Positions 52,576 through 61,278 of a DNA stretch of 64,000 bases are shown piece after piece; the stretch's first letter is position 1; every line of letters begins with the position of its first letter. The notes beneath the pieces are model-generated. The model saw nothing but the letters and a program-made list of their open reading frames with translations. It was not told the origin of the DNA and searched no databases. The stretch lies in contig LT629952.1 in assembly GCA_900104565.1 (NCBI GenBank), positions 496,001 through 560,000 of the forward strand. The letters are read 5' to 3'. This DNA comes from Ruminococcaceae bacterium Marseille-P2935 (GTDB lineage Bacteria; Bacillota; Clostridia; Oscillospirales; Ruminococcaceae). A program made the position numbers and the translations under genes.

Positions 52576-52656
52576 ACGAATCTTTCCTCCCTATTTTTTT
52601 AGTAAAACAGCCTTCATATTGACCATGATTTGGTTTTTAATATCATTGACAAAATG

Positions 52657-53904
52657 TCAGGCTCTTGACCTGTTTACCATATCCATAATCATCTCCGCCG
52701 CCAGTTCACCAAACCCTGGGTCATATAAATGTCTTTCGTCCTCTATGACCTCTACCTTACTGCCTTTAAACCCATTTTTAAGCGTTTCAAACAACGCCTC
52801 ATTGGCTTCAGGCAGATAAAATTTTTCTCCCGGCTTATCAATAGAGGACAACCCTCCTTTTGGAATGAGCACCTTGACCGGACCTTTTGCTTTCAAAAGC
52901 TTTTGTACAATAAATTCACCTATTTGAACGCATTCTTCTTTACTGGTACGCATGGTAGTCATTGTGGGGTTATGCATATTTAAAATGCGCCCGGTCTTAA
53001 ATTTATCGGGAAGGTCTGACATAGGTGGAAGAACAACTGTATCTGCACCACCAGGCACAATCACCTGCGGCAGGCCCATTTCTCCAGCAGCCTCCAGGCG
53101 GTCTGGCCCAGCGTCATGCAGTCCGCCCACCAAATGGGCACCAATCTCGGCCAAGGTCATCTCCAGCGTGCCTGCAAAAATACCCTGTCGCGCAAATTGC
53201 TCCAACGACATTCCGCCGGCGCCCGAAGCATGAAATACGATTGGTTCAAACTTATTTTTTTCCAATTCCTTAACTGCCCTTGTTACCCCTTTGGTGGTGG
53301 TTCCGTACATGGTTAAAGCGATTCGCTTCGCTTTGGGGTCGGCCATCTCTTTTGCATGACCCGCAAAATTTTCGGCAAACCACCTTGCGCCCATGGCGCA
53401 TACTGCTCCAAACCGTTCGTATACCAAAGACGTAATACTGTTAATTGCCGATACGTCACAAATAGAAGGCATCATCATAATATCTGACGCTTTCATATAC
53501 CAGCGGGTATTTCCAGACGCCAGGGTGCTCAACATTACTTTTGGTATGCCAAAAGGCAGGGTCCGCATTGCCTGCGTTACAATTTGGGTCCCTCCCGCAC
53601 CGCCAATGCCGGCAATGCAGGTCATCTTACCTTGTTGATAAAGCCTTGCTATATATTTTTCAACAAGGTTGGAGGCTGCCTCTACAGCCTGCCCCCTAGG
53701 CATGGCATGAATGGCATCAACAGTATATTCCGACCCCTCGCATAAATGGGCTAAAGAAATATCTGGCACAGCGGTGGGTTCTCCACCAACACCAACATCC
53801 AGCGTTTGGCAGCCCGAACCATTTTTTAAAATAACTTGTTTAATAAAATTACACTCGATGCCTTTGGTATCGAAAGTACTGATCAGAATTACATTTGGTT
53901 TCAT
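52657..53904 (-). CDS. UPF0261 / Tm-1-like ATP-binding domain protein
   Basis: 415 residues of UPF0261. Conserved phrases VILISTFDTKGIECNFIKQV, DVGVGGEPTAVPDIS, GIGGAGGTQIVTQAMRTLPFG, KVMLSTLASGNTRWYM and IPKGGLSSIDKPGEKFY. The N-terminal part of plant Tm-1 (tobamovirus resistance) has this fold and binds ATP; bacterial function is not established. Start ATG 53902-53904 follows AAAGGAGGTGCG. It sits between the second permease (28 bases) and the PEP-hydrolase-like gene. Confidence 0.9.
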   Translation of the reverse strand: MKPNVILISTFDTKGIECNFIKQVILKNGSGCQTLDVGVGGEPTAVPDISLAHLCEGSEYTVDAIHAMPRGQAVEAASNLVEKYIARLYQQGKMTCIAGIGGAGGTQIVTQAMRTLPFGIPKVMLSTLASGNTRWYMKASDIMMMPSICDVSAINSITSLVYERFGAVCAMGARWFAENFAGHAKEMADPKAKRIALTMYGTTTKGVTRAVKELEKNKFEPIVFHASGAGGMSLEQFARQGIFAGTLEMTLAEIGAHLVGGLHDAGPDRLEAAGEMGLPQVIVPGGADTVVLPPMSDLPDKFKTGRILNMHNPTMTTMRTSKEECVQIGEFIVQKLLKAKGPVKVLIPKGGLSSIDKPGEKFYLPEANEALFETLKNGFKGSKVEVIEDERHLYDPGFGELAAEMIMDMVNRSRA

Positions 53905-53932
53905 AAACGCACCTCCTTTGTGCAGTGAAACT

Positions 53933-54964
53933 TTATGCTGCCTGCTGGTCGGTGCTTAGTTCATTGGTAGCATTTTGTTTCGCTTGAATTAGGAATTGGT
54001 TGAAGAATACAGACAGAATAATTAATACGCCAAGTACCAATGTCTGGTATTCAGAGGGCAGCTGAATAGAGTTCATCCCACTCTGAATGGTAGAAATAAT
54101 TAGTGCGCCAATTGCCACGCCCCATACATTTCCAAAACCACCCCGCATTGAAATGCCGCCTATTAATGCTACCGAGATCGCATCAAAATGGGCACTGGTG
54201 TACATTCCAGGCTCCGCCGCATTTACCCTGGCTGCATACATTACGCCGCAGAACCCCGCCAGCACACCGCTCAGTATGTGAATAATCATGGTGATTTTGT
54301 GAATGGGAATTCCCGAAAAGCGTGCCGCTACCGAATTGGAACCGGTAAAATATACTTTTTCTCCAAAGGTTGTTTTTCGTAAAACGAAGGATATGATGAT
54401 AATTAACCCAATGGAGATAAGCATAGGCATTGTAACTGTAAAACCTCCAATACTAAACAGCCTGCCCATTGCCAAAAAACGGATATTTTCATTAATCCGG
54501 TAAATTACCGTGCGTCCTTGAATAATCCAGGCTAAACCGCGGAATATGTACATGGCGCTAAAGGTAGCAATGAAAGCAGGCAACTTAAATTTTGTCACCA
54601 GCAGTCCATTAAACCCACCGGCCACGCCGCCGAATATGAGCATAATAATCACAGGCAGCAGCCAAAATACTCCGCTTTGTTCCATTAAGTACGGACCTGC
54701 AATAATAGAAGAAAACACCATAATTGCGCCAATGGAAAGGTTTACACCTCCGGTGAGAAGAACAACCATCTGGGCCACTCCCAAAAGTGCAAGGAAAGAC
54801 GCTTGATTCACAATAACCGAAAGGTTGCTTAAAGTCAGATAATTATTTCCGCCAATCGCATTAATAATTGTAAAAATTAAAACAATTGCTAAAAAAATTA
54901 TGACGGTGGAAAGATTAAACAGGTGTGATTTTAACTTTTTCACGAAAGTACTTTCATTTTTCAT
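53933..54964 (-). CDS. Sugar ABC transporter permease (RbsC-like)
   Basis: 343 residues with about ten hydrophobic segments, BPD_transp_2 family. Conserved: GVAQMVVLLTGGVNLSIGAIMVFSSI and AISVALIGGISMRGGFGNVWGVAIGALI (the ribose-permease EAA-like region). It overlaps the first permease by four bases (ATGA), so the two form a heterodimeric channel. Ends 28 bases before the UPF0261 gene. Confidence 0.93.
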   Translation of the reverse strand: MKNESTFVKKLKSHLFNLSTVIIFLAIVLIFTIINAIGGNNYLTLSNLSVIVNQASFLALLGVAQMVVLLTGGVNLSIGAIMVFSSIIAGPYLMEQSGVFWLLPVIIMLIFGGVAGGFNGLLVTKFKLPAFIATFSAMYIFRGLAWIIQGRTVIYRINENIRFLAMGRLFSIGGFTVTMPMLISIGLIIIISFVLRKTTFGEKVYFTGSNSVAARFSGIPIHKITMIIHILSGVLAGFCGVMYAARVNAAEPGMYTSAHFDAISVALIGGISMRGGFGNVWGVAIGALIISTIQSGMNSIQLPSEYQTLVLGVLIILSVFFNQFLIQAKQNATNELSTDQQAA

Positions 54965-56019
54965 TGCTGTACCGCTCCTTTCACCGTAATTTTCCGGCTG
55001 GATTTACGGTCGTGCTCCCACCAGTACACCAAAGCGTTAAATATCATGCCAACAATTAAAACTACGCCTATAAACACCTGAACCCAAGAGGTACCTACCC
55101 CCGCCAAAGACAAAGCATTGCGCACCGCAAACAAAGACAACGCACCTAAAATTGCACCTGGTATACTGCCTTTTCCTCCCCGCAAACTGTTGCCGCCAAT
55201 AATGGCCGCTACAATCGCCTGGAATTCCAGCCCATCGCCCATGGTTGGCTGCGCTGAGTTGATGCGGGACATATACAATAAAGACGCTACCGCCGCTAAA
55301 AATCCCGAAATTGCGTAAACTGCCATGCGAATTTTAACCGGGCTGATTGAGTTCAGCCTTGCAATTTCTTCATTCGCTCCCACCGAATAAATATGAGCGC
55401 CAAACGCAGTTTTCTTAAATACATAAATTGCAATGACGGCAATTACAATGCAGATAATGGTAATAAAGGATAAAAACAAAGTTTGACTGGATTTATTTCC
55501 CAGTTGAATCTGAAACAGGTTTGTCTGTACCCCCTTGATCAGTTCATTTGTCGGTGAAGGTTCCCAATAAACCGTCCGTTTTTTAGAAACAATGTTGGCA
55601 ATGCTTTCTGCAATACCCATCATGCCAAAAGTGGCAATAAATGGGGCAACGCGCATTTTTTGTACAATAAATCCATTTAACAGCCCAAAGCAGGTTCCAA
55701 TTGCCAGTCCGCACAAAATTGCAAAAATCGCAGGCATACCCAGCATTAACAAAGTTGCCATAATAACACCGGTCATTGAAATATTTCCCCCCACCGAAAG
55801 GTCAATGCAACCGGTCATTATAACCATTGACATCCCTATGCTGATTATGATCAGCGGGCTTGCCTGCACAACTAGATTGGATAGATTGGATGGAGAAAAA
55901 AAGTTTGGGATACACAGGCTGAAGATAATAAAAAGCACACCAAAAATATAGGTTGAGTTTGGCAGGTTGGAAATTTTAAATTTTTTACGCTTGATGACTG
56001 TTGTATTGTTGCCGTTCAT
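54961..56019 (-). CDS. Sugar ABC transporter permease (RbsC-like), first of two
   Basis: 352 residues, about nine to ten transmembrane segments, BPD_transp_2 family. Conserved: ISIGMSMVIMTGCIDLSVGGNISMTGVI and AIVAAIIGGNSLRGGKGSIPGAILGAL. Starts one base after the ATPase stop. Two different permeases, as opposed to one RbsC homodimer, are typical of the autoinducer-2/xylose-like branch of the family. Confidence 0.93.
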   Translation of the reverse strand: MNGNNTTVIKRKKFKISNLPNSTYIFGVLFIIFSLCIPNFFSPSNLSNLVVQASPLIIISIGMSMVIMTGCIDLSVGGNISMTGVIMATLLMLGMPAIFAILCGLAIGTCFGLLNGFIVQKMRVAPFIATFGMMGIAESIANIVSKKRTVYWEPSPTNELIKGVQTNLFQIQLGNKSSQTLFLSFITIICIVIAVIAIYVFKKTAFGAHIYSVGANEEIARLNSISPVKIRMAVYAISGFLAAVASLLYMSRINSAQPTMGDGLEFQAIVAAIIGGNSLRGGKGSIPGAILGALSLFAVRNALSLAGVGTSWVQVFIGVVLIVGMIFNALVYWWEHDRKSSRKITVKGAVQQ

Positions 56020-56020
56020 T

Positions 56021-57526
56021 TCAGCCCACCTCCTCTACTGCCGGACTATGCTGTTTAAACGCCATACGCAATATCTCCTGCTGAGTAGCTTCGCCGGCAT
56101 CTAATTCACCGACTAAATCACCTTGCGCCATCACATAAATCCGGTCGCTCATTCCAAGAATTTCCGGCAGGTCGGAGGAAATCATCAGTATTCCTGCCCC
56201 CTGCTTGGTAAGTTCATCCATAAGGCGGTAAATTTCACTCTTTGCGCCAACATCAATACCGCGGGTTGGCTCATCAAAAATAAACACCTTGGATTGGGAC
56301 ATTAGCCATTTTGCAACAACAACCTTTTGCTGGGTTCCTCCGCTCAGGTACTGAACCAGTTTTTCTATGGAAGAGGTTGCAATGTTCAGGTCGGTTACGT
56401 ATTGGGAAACTACTTGTGACTCTTTTTTCTTCTGGGTGATTAATCCCGGGAATAACCGGTTAATGGATGAAATTATGGTATTTTCCCGAATACTTAACGA
56501 CAGCGCCAAACCTTCGGTTTTACGGTTTTCCGGCAGAAGGCAAAGGCCCATATCCACTACCTTTTGTATGTTGTTTTTCGGTAAGGGTTTTCCTACCAAA
56601 AAAGCTTCTCCGCCGTTGCACCTGTCAATCCCCATTAACGCCCTGGCAACCTCGGTGCGACCTGCGCCTACCAGGCCGGACATGCCAACGATTTCTCCGG
56701 CACAAACTTTAATTGAAACATTTCGAAATTTTTCCCCTGTAAGGCCGTTTACCTCCAGCAGACAATCCCCAGGTTCTTTGCGTGTATGCGGAAACAGGTT
56801 TTCAATCTTTCTGCCTGCAATACCTTCTATAATTTCGTTCATAGAAATTTGATCGGCGGCGGTTGTTAAAATCTTCTTTCCATCCCGCATGATCGTTACC
56901 CGGTCCCCAATCTCTTTTAGCTCTTCCAAACGGTGTGAGATATAGAACATCCCTACGCCTTTTTCTTTTAACATACGTATAATCCGGAACAGCTCGGCAA
57001 TCTCAGAATCAGTCAGCGAACTGGTCGGTTCGTCAAAAACCAGAATTTTTGCGTTGGTAGAAAGTGCTTTGCAAATTTCTACCATCTGCTGCGTGCCGAC
57101 TCCCAGGTCTTTAATTAACGTATTGGGATCTACCAGAATGTTCATATTGGCCATCATCTGTCTGGCGTTTTCATTCATCTGTTTCTTATTCAGAGCAATT
57201 CCTTTATACTGCTCCTTTCCCAAAAAAATATTCTGGGCCACCGAAAGCTCTTCTACCAGGTTAAGTTCCTGGTAAATCATTCGAATTCCCAAGGATTCCG
57301 AAACCTTTGGGCTATTATGTAACACTTTTTGTTCTTCTACAAACATTTCGCCAGTGTCTGCCTGGTACGCTCCCGATAGGATTTTCATTAAAGTGGATTT
57401 TCCGGCGCCGTTTTCTCCAAGAATGACGTGTACTTCACCATAATCCAAATCAATGTCAATATCCTCCAAAGCCTTTACGCCCGGAAAAGATTTGCAAACA
57501 CCCTTAATTTCTAAAAGTTTACTCAC
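56021..57526 (-). CDS. Sugar ABC transporter ATP-binding protein (RbsA/MglA-like, two ATPase domains)
   Basis: About 501 residues. Two nucleotide-binding domains: the first with Walker A LGENGAGKSTLMKILSG, degenerate signature GVGTQQMVEICKAL and Walker B ILVFDEPTSSL; the second (from about 250) with a degenerate P-loop GLVGAGRTEVARALMG and signature QYLSGGTQQKVVVAKWL. This is the standard asymmetric design of sugar importers. I place the start at GTG 57524-57526, with GGGAGGGAACAAT upstream; it overlaps the end of the dehydrogenase gene by 8 bases. Confidence 0.94.
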   Translation of the reverse strand: MSKLLEIKGVCKSFPGVKALEDIDIDLDYGEVHVILGENGAGKSTLMKILSGAYQADTGEMFVEEQKVLHNSPKVSESLGIRMIYQELNLVEELSVAQNIFLGKEQYKGIALNKKQMNENARQMMANMNILVDPNTLIKDLGVGTQQMVEICKALSTNAKILVFDEPTSSLTDSEIAELFRIIRMLKEKGVGMFYISHRLEELKEIGDRVTIMRDGKKILTTAADQISMNEIIEGIAGRKIENLFPHTRKEPGDCLLEVNGLTGEKFRNVSIKVCAGEIVGMSGLVGAGRTEVARALMGIDRCNGGEAFLVGKPLPKNNIQKVVDMGLCLLPENRKTEGLALSLSIRENTIISSINRLFPGLITQKKKESQVVSQYVTDLNIATSSIEKLVQYLSGGTQQKVVVAKWLMSQSKVFIFDEPTRGIDVGAKSEIYRLMDELTKQGAGILMISSDLPEILGMSDRIYVMAQGDLVGELDAGEATQQEILRMAFKQHSPAVEEVG

Positions 57527-58619
57527 ATTGTTCCCTCCCATCCTTTGGTTTTGCCTGGGCTAGGATCACCATTTTTATTACGCCATCTAATCGGTTGGTC
57601 ATCACTCTAAGGGCTTCCTGGTACTCCTCCAGCGGGTAACAGTGGGTCACAATTGCCTTACTGTCAATTACGCCTTTTGCAAGCAGTTTTATGGCCCGTT
57701 CGGAGACATTGGGATTTGCCCGGGAACCAAAAATTTTAATTTCGTCCAGCACGATTTTAGTTTGAGGATAAAGCGAACACTTTTCGTCGTCATAAAACCC
57801 GATCAGCGAGATCTTTCCGCCTTTTCGGACGCTCATCACGCTCTGGTAAGGGGTTACTGCGGCGCCGGAGCACTCCAGTATCTCATCCGCTCCTACCCCA
57901 CCTGTAATCTCCCTAATTTTCTGAACCGGGTCTTCCTCTTCAAAATTCACCGTATAATCGGCCCCCAGTTGCTTTGCCACCTTTAAACGATGACCCCGTC
58001 CAACCATAATCACCTTATCTGCGCCCATCGCTTTCACAATCTGCATGGCGCAAAGGCCAATTGGGCCAGGACCAAAAACAGCGACAGTTCCTCCAGGAGT
58101 AATTCCAACCAGTTCAATACCATGCAATGCGACTCCCGCTGTATCTACTAAAGTAGCCGCTTCATAACTTAACGAGTCTGGAATTTTTTTTACAGCTTTT
58201 GTGGAATAAACATTATATTCCGCATTGGCTCCGCGCACTGTAAAACCATAATGACGATGGCCACTTTCCTCTTTGCCGTAGTTCAGGCATAGGGTATAAT
58301 TGCCTTTCATACAGTTTTCACACTTGCCACACCCGCAATGGGCTTCTCCTGCCACCCGATCACCCGGTTTAAATTCAGAGACCCCCTCGCCAACCTCAAC
58401 CACCTGGCCAGACCATTCGTGGCCCAAGGTAAACGGAAAATAGGGCGGCCATTTAGCATGATGATGACCATTGATAATTTCAGGGTCAGTTCCGCAAATA
58501 GCAATGGCTTTAATTTTGCACAGTACCTCGCCATACCCCGGTTTCGGTACGGGAACCTGCATGATTTCCAATTTGTTATATTCGGTCAGCATACATGCCT
58601 TCATCATTTTTTCGGCCAT
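57519..58619 (-). CDS. Zinc-dependent alcohol/polyol dehydrogenase (MDR family, sorbitol-dehydrogenase-like)
   Basis: About 366 residues from ATG 58617-58619 (MAEKMMKACMLTEYNK), following GAGGGGGAT; the frame upstream to 58691 lacks support. Catalytic zinc: Cys in AICGTDPEIING and His/Glu in TLGHEWSGQVVEVG. Structural zinc: the four cysteines of CGCGKCENCMKGNYTLC. NAD(P)-binding VAVFGPGPIGLCAMQIVKAMGA. Oxidises a secondary alcohol of a polyol or sugar acid to a ketone. It lies between the M24-peptidase-like gene and the ABC ATPase. Confidence 0.93.
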   Translation of the reverse strand: MAEKMMKACMLTEYNKLEIMQVPVPKPGYGEVLCKIKAIAICGTDPEIINGHHHAKWPPYFPFTLGHEWSGQVVEVGEGVSEFKPGDRVAGEAHCGCGKCENCMKGNYTLCLNYGKEESGHRHYGFTVRGANAEYNVYSTKAVKKIPDSLSYEAATLVDTAGVALHGIELVGITPGGTVAVFGPGPIGLCAMQIVKAMGADKVIMVGRGHRLKVAKQLGADYTVNFEEEDPVQKIREITGGVGADEILECSGAAVTPYQSVMSVRKGGKISLIGFYDDEKCSLYPQTKIVLDEIKIFGSRANPNVSERAIKLLAKGVIDSKAIVTHCYPLEEYQEALRVMTNRLDGVIKMVILAQAKPKDGREQCE

Positions 58620-58690
58620 TGTATCCCCCTCATTTTTGTTCAATATTATGTTTTTAACTGTTATTCCTACGCTGTTATGAGAGATTTGCA

Positions 58691-59866
58691 TTAAAGGTCT
58701 CCCTCCAAAACAGACAGTAGCTCACAGCCATCTTTCGTTACAACGACATTTTCTTCATGGCGCAACCCGCCAATTCCCGGAATGTAAAGCGCCGGTTCTA
58801 CCGCAAAGGTCATGCCTTCTTCTAAAATATCTTCCGATACAGGCAACAGCGTCGGTTTCGGGTCATGAAACTGGAAGCCGATGCCATGGCCCAAATGGTG
58901 CTTGCGGTACTGGAATAATCCAGCGTCTTTGATTACCTGGGAGGCTGCTCCGTCTACATCTGCAGCACGTACCCCTGGTTTTATCGCTTTCAGTGCGGCA
59001 TCAACCGCTGCATGAATTACTTTCCATACCTCCTGCTGCTCTTTGGTTGGTTCGGTAATGGCATAGGTTCGGGTAAGGTCAACAAAGTAGCCGTCAACAT
59101 AGGCATCCACTTCCAGTAATGCAGTCTCTCCAGCTTTAACCCGGTAATCTGTAGAAAATACAAACGGCCTCCATGCATTTACCGAATTTTCCCCCGCCAT
59201 TACGAATGCGAACCCCTGCGACCGTTTGATTCCCTTATAGCCAATTCCCTGAATATGAATGGCATTCTCAACCGCCATGCCAATTTCGGTTTCTTTTACT
59301 CCAGGTTTGATCATCGCTTTCGCATTGCGATAACCAAAAGCTGTAACCTCACAGGCTAACCGCAGTTTTTCTATTTCGGTGGGGGTTTTTATGGCACGGG
59401 CAGCAATAATCGTAGAAGTGGCATCAACCAGCTTGGCATCCGGCATAATTTGTTCGAGCATTTTATAGGTAGATACAGTAGCCACCCGGGTTTCTGCCCG
59501 AACATGGTTGCAGGCCACACACTCAAAAGAGCCCTCATATCCTACTGTCTTTCCAGCTGTATGTAATCCTTCCTTGCGGTATAAGTCGGAAATATCCCGG
59601 TTGGGATTAGAAAGCGCCGCTACGTTAAAATACTTATAATACCGTACATTTTTCTCCCAGCCCTCTTCTACAAAGGGGGTTTCATCTTCGGGGGCAAATA
59701 GTACCGGGTCACCCTCAAGTGGAAAATAAAGTGCCGATGCACCAATTACCGGCCAGTAGCCGGTTAAATACATAATGTTTTCGGGCAGCCTTAAAAACAA
59801 AATATCAATATTTCCTGCCAGCATTTTTTCCTTCATTCTTTTTACTCTCAGTTCATCCATCTCCAT
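58691..59866 (-). CDS. M24 family metallopeptidase (Xaa-Pro aminopeptidase/creatinase-like)
   Basis: 391 residues: creatinase N-terminal domain (ILFLRLPENIMYLTGYWPVIG) and M24 pita-bread catalytic domain. All five metal ligands seem present: LLEVDAYVDGYFVDLTRTY (two Asp), HHLGHGIGFQFHD (His), FAVEPALYIPG (Glu) and GGLRHEENVVVT (Glu). It may cleave an X-Pro dipeptide or hydrolyse a small amide, such as a sugar-amine or a creatine-like compound; in catabolic operons the second is common. Follows the GntR gene after 21 bases, preceded by AAGGAGGC. Confidence 0.92.
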   Translation of the reverse strand: MEMDELRVKRMKEKMLAGNIDILFLRLPENIMYLTGYWPVIGASALYFPLEGDPVLFAPEDETPFVEEGWEKNVRYYKYFNVAALSNPNRDISDLYRKEGLHTAGKTVGYEGSFECVACNHVRAETRVATVSTYKMLEQIMPDAKLVDATSTIIAARAIKTPTEIEKLRLACEVTAFGYRNAKAMIKPGVKETEIGMAVENAIHIQGIGYKGIKRSQGFAFVMAGENSVNAWRPFVFSTDYRVKAGETALLEVDAYVDGYFVDLTRTYAITEPTKEQQEVWKVIHAAVDAALKAIKPGVRAADVDGAASQVIKDAGLFQYRKHHLGHGIGFQFHDPKPTLLPVSEDILEEGMTFAVEPALYIPGIGGLRHEENVVVTKDGCELLSVLEGDL

Positions 59867-59887
59867 TGCCTCCTTAAAATTAAATCG

Positions 59888-60667
59888 TTAATAAACTTTA
59901 TTCCGATTGGACCAGCGCTTAATATCCACCCTGATTTTGTTTGCAACATCATCTACGTGATTTCGCATAGCAAGCTCAGCCTGCTCTGGATTATGATCCC
60001 GTATATTTTTATAAACTTGAATATGAAACCCATGGCTGGTTGTTTCGTGCATAAAAATTGCCTCTTCCGTTGCAATATTAGACTGTTGGCCGCTTTCCAC
60101 CCCATGAAAAACAATGTATTCACTCAAACTGCTGGCATAGGTTTGCTTTACCAACTGCATACATTCCATAAAATATTTGTTGCCCGAAGCCCGGGCTACC
60201 ACCTCATGAAAATCCATATCGCTTTTAGAAAACAACCCGGTATCTCCAAAACGAATTTCACTTAATTTAATAATCCGTTCCATCTCCTCCAGCTGCGCAC
60301 CAGTCACATGCATGGCTGCCAGCCTGGCCGCTTCCGGTTCCAGCCCACGTCTAAATTCCATGATCTCCAAAAAATCCTGTGCATTCAATAATGCAGACGG
60401 AGAAAAACGGTCCATAAACTCCACAAAATCGTTTGCACAAACATAATAGCCGTCCCCCTGCCTTGGTTCCAATACGCCCAAAGCCGTTAATTTGCTTAAC
60501 GCGCTGCGCACAGTGCTTCTGCTTACACCAAGCATTTGAGTCAATTTATTTTCTGAAGGCATTTTATCCCCTTGACGGTAATTGCTCTTTGCAATAATCT
60601 GCACCAAACGATCGTAAGTTTCCTCCCCCAGGTTGTGTTTTACAATTAATTTTTCTTGAAGAATCAT
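59888..60667 (-). CDS. GntR family transcriptional regulator, FadR (FCD) subfamily
   Basis: About 259 residues from ATG 60665-60667 (MILQEKLIVKHN; CAGGTGAAAAG upstream). N-terminal winged helix-turn-helix (KMPSENKLTQMLGVSRSTVRSALSKLTALG) and C-terminal all-helical FCD ligand domain with metal-binding DMDFHEVVARASGN and HVDDVANKI. First gene of the catabolic operon and very probably its repressor: two matches to the FadR-subfamily operator TNGTNNNACNA flank the promoter. The ligand would be the substrate or an intermediate of the pathway. Confidence 0.93.
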   Translation of the reverse strand: MILQEKLIVKHNLGEETYDRLVQIIAKSNYRQGDKMPSENKLTQMLGVSRSTVRSALSKLTALGVLEPRQGDGYYVCANDFVEFMDRFSPSALLNAQDFLEIMEFRRGLEPEAARLAAMHVTGAQLEEMERIIKLSEIRFGDTGLFSKSDMDFHEVVARASGNKYFMECMQLVKQTYASSLSEYIVFHGVESGQQSNIATEEAIFMHETTSHGFHIQVYKNIRDHNPEQAELAMRNHVDDVANKIRVDIKRWSNRNKVY

Positions 60668-60734
60668 CTTTTCACCTGCCTTAAAATTAGAACCAAGTTT
60701 ACATTTCAATATAAATTTCCTTCACAGTGATCGG

Positions 60735-60824
60735 TTGTCTTACAAGTTGATTGTAGCAAATTGTACATATTTTTTCAACATAAATAGTTTATAATTGTAT
60801 CATCTCTGCAATCTTGTCATACAA
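60735..60824 (-). promoter_or_regulatory. Promoter and twin GntR operators of the element's catabolic operon
   Basis: Minus-strand promoter TTGAAA (plus 60773-60778), 17-base spacer, TACAAT (plus 60750-60755). Two perfect dyads fit TNGTNNNACNA: TTGTCTTACAA (60735-60745, at the start site) and TTGTCATACAA (60814-60824, upstream). The dyads continue with the same AGTTGATT. Their centres are 79 bases apart, suited to looping. Confidence 0.82.
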
Positions 60825-61011
60825 GTTGATTTTGCAAGACAAGGTTTATTTTTTTACGAATACTACAAAATACCCTATAATTCGATGTACTAAAAGCTAT
60901 TTTTTTGAAAGATTACATCCAGCTTTCTTTCTTTTTTAAAAGAATTTCAGAAAACTGGGTAATAAAAGTTTGTAGGAACGGCTAATTATACAATTTGGGT
61001 TCTGGCAAAAA

Positions 61012-61046
61012 TAACAGCCTTTGCCAAAATAACAAAGGCTGTTTTG
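61012..61046 (-). terminator. Probable terminator of the recombinase gene
   Basis: AACAGCCTTTG (61012-61022) and CAAAGGCTGTT form a perfect 11-bp stem with a 9-base loop; T-rich sequence follows on either strand. It separates the recombinase from the catabolic operon. The rest of 60825-61278 has no convincing gene. Confidence 0.7.
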
Positions 61047-61278
61047 GTTTGTTAAAACAAATCTCAGAATACAATTTTAAGTAAGCAGGTATTTTGCTGG
61101 GAGTTTAAGGTGAAACAAACTTCTCCATCCCCTAAAGTACATCAATACGCCCTTAAAAGTGACTACTCGGCCGAAAGAGTTTACAAGCAGAACAGTCGAT
61201 GGCATAACCTAAAGTTTTACAAAATAATGCCACCTGTATCGGTTATTGATTTGACCTGTACTAACAGTCATTTGTCCG

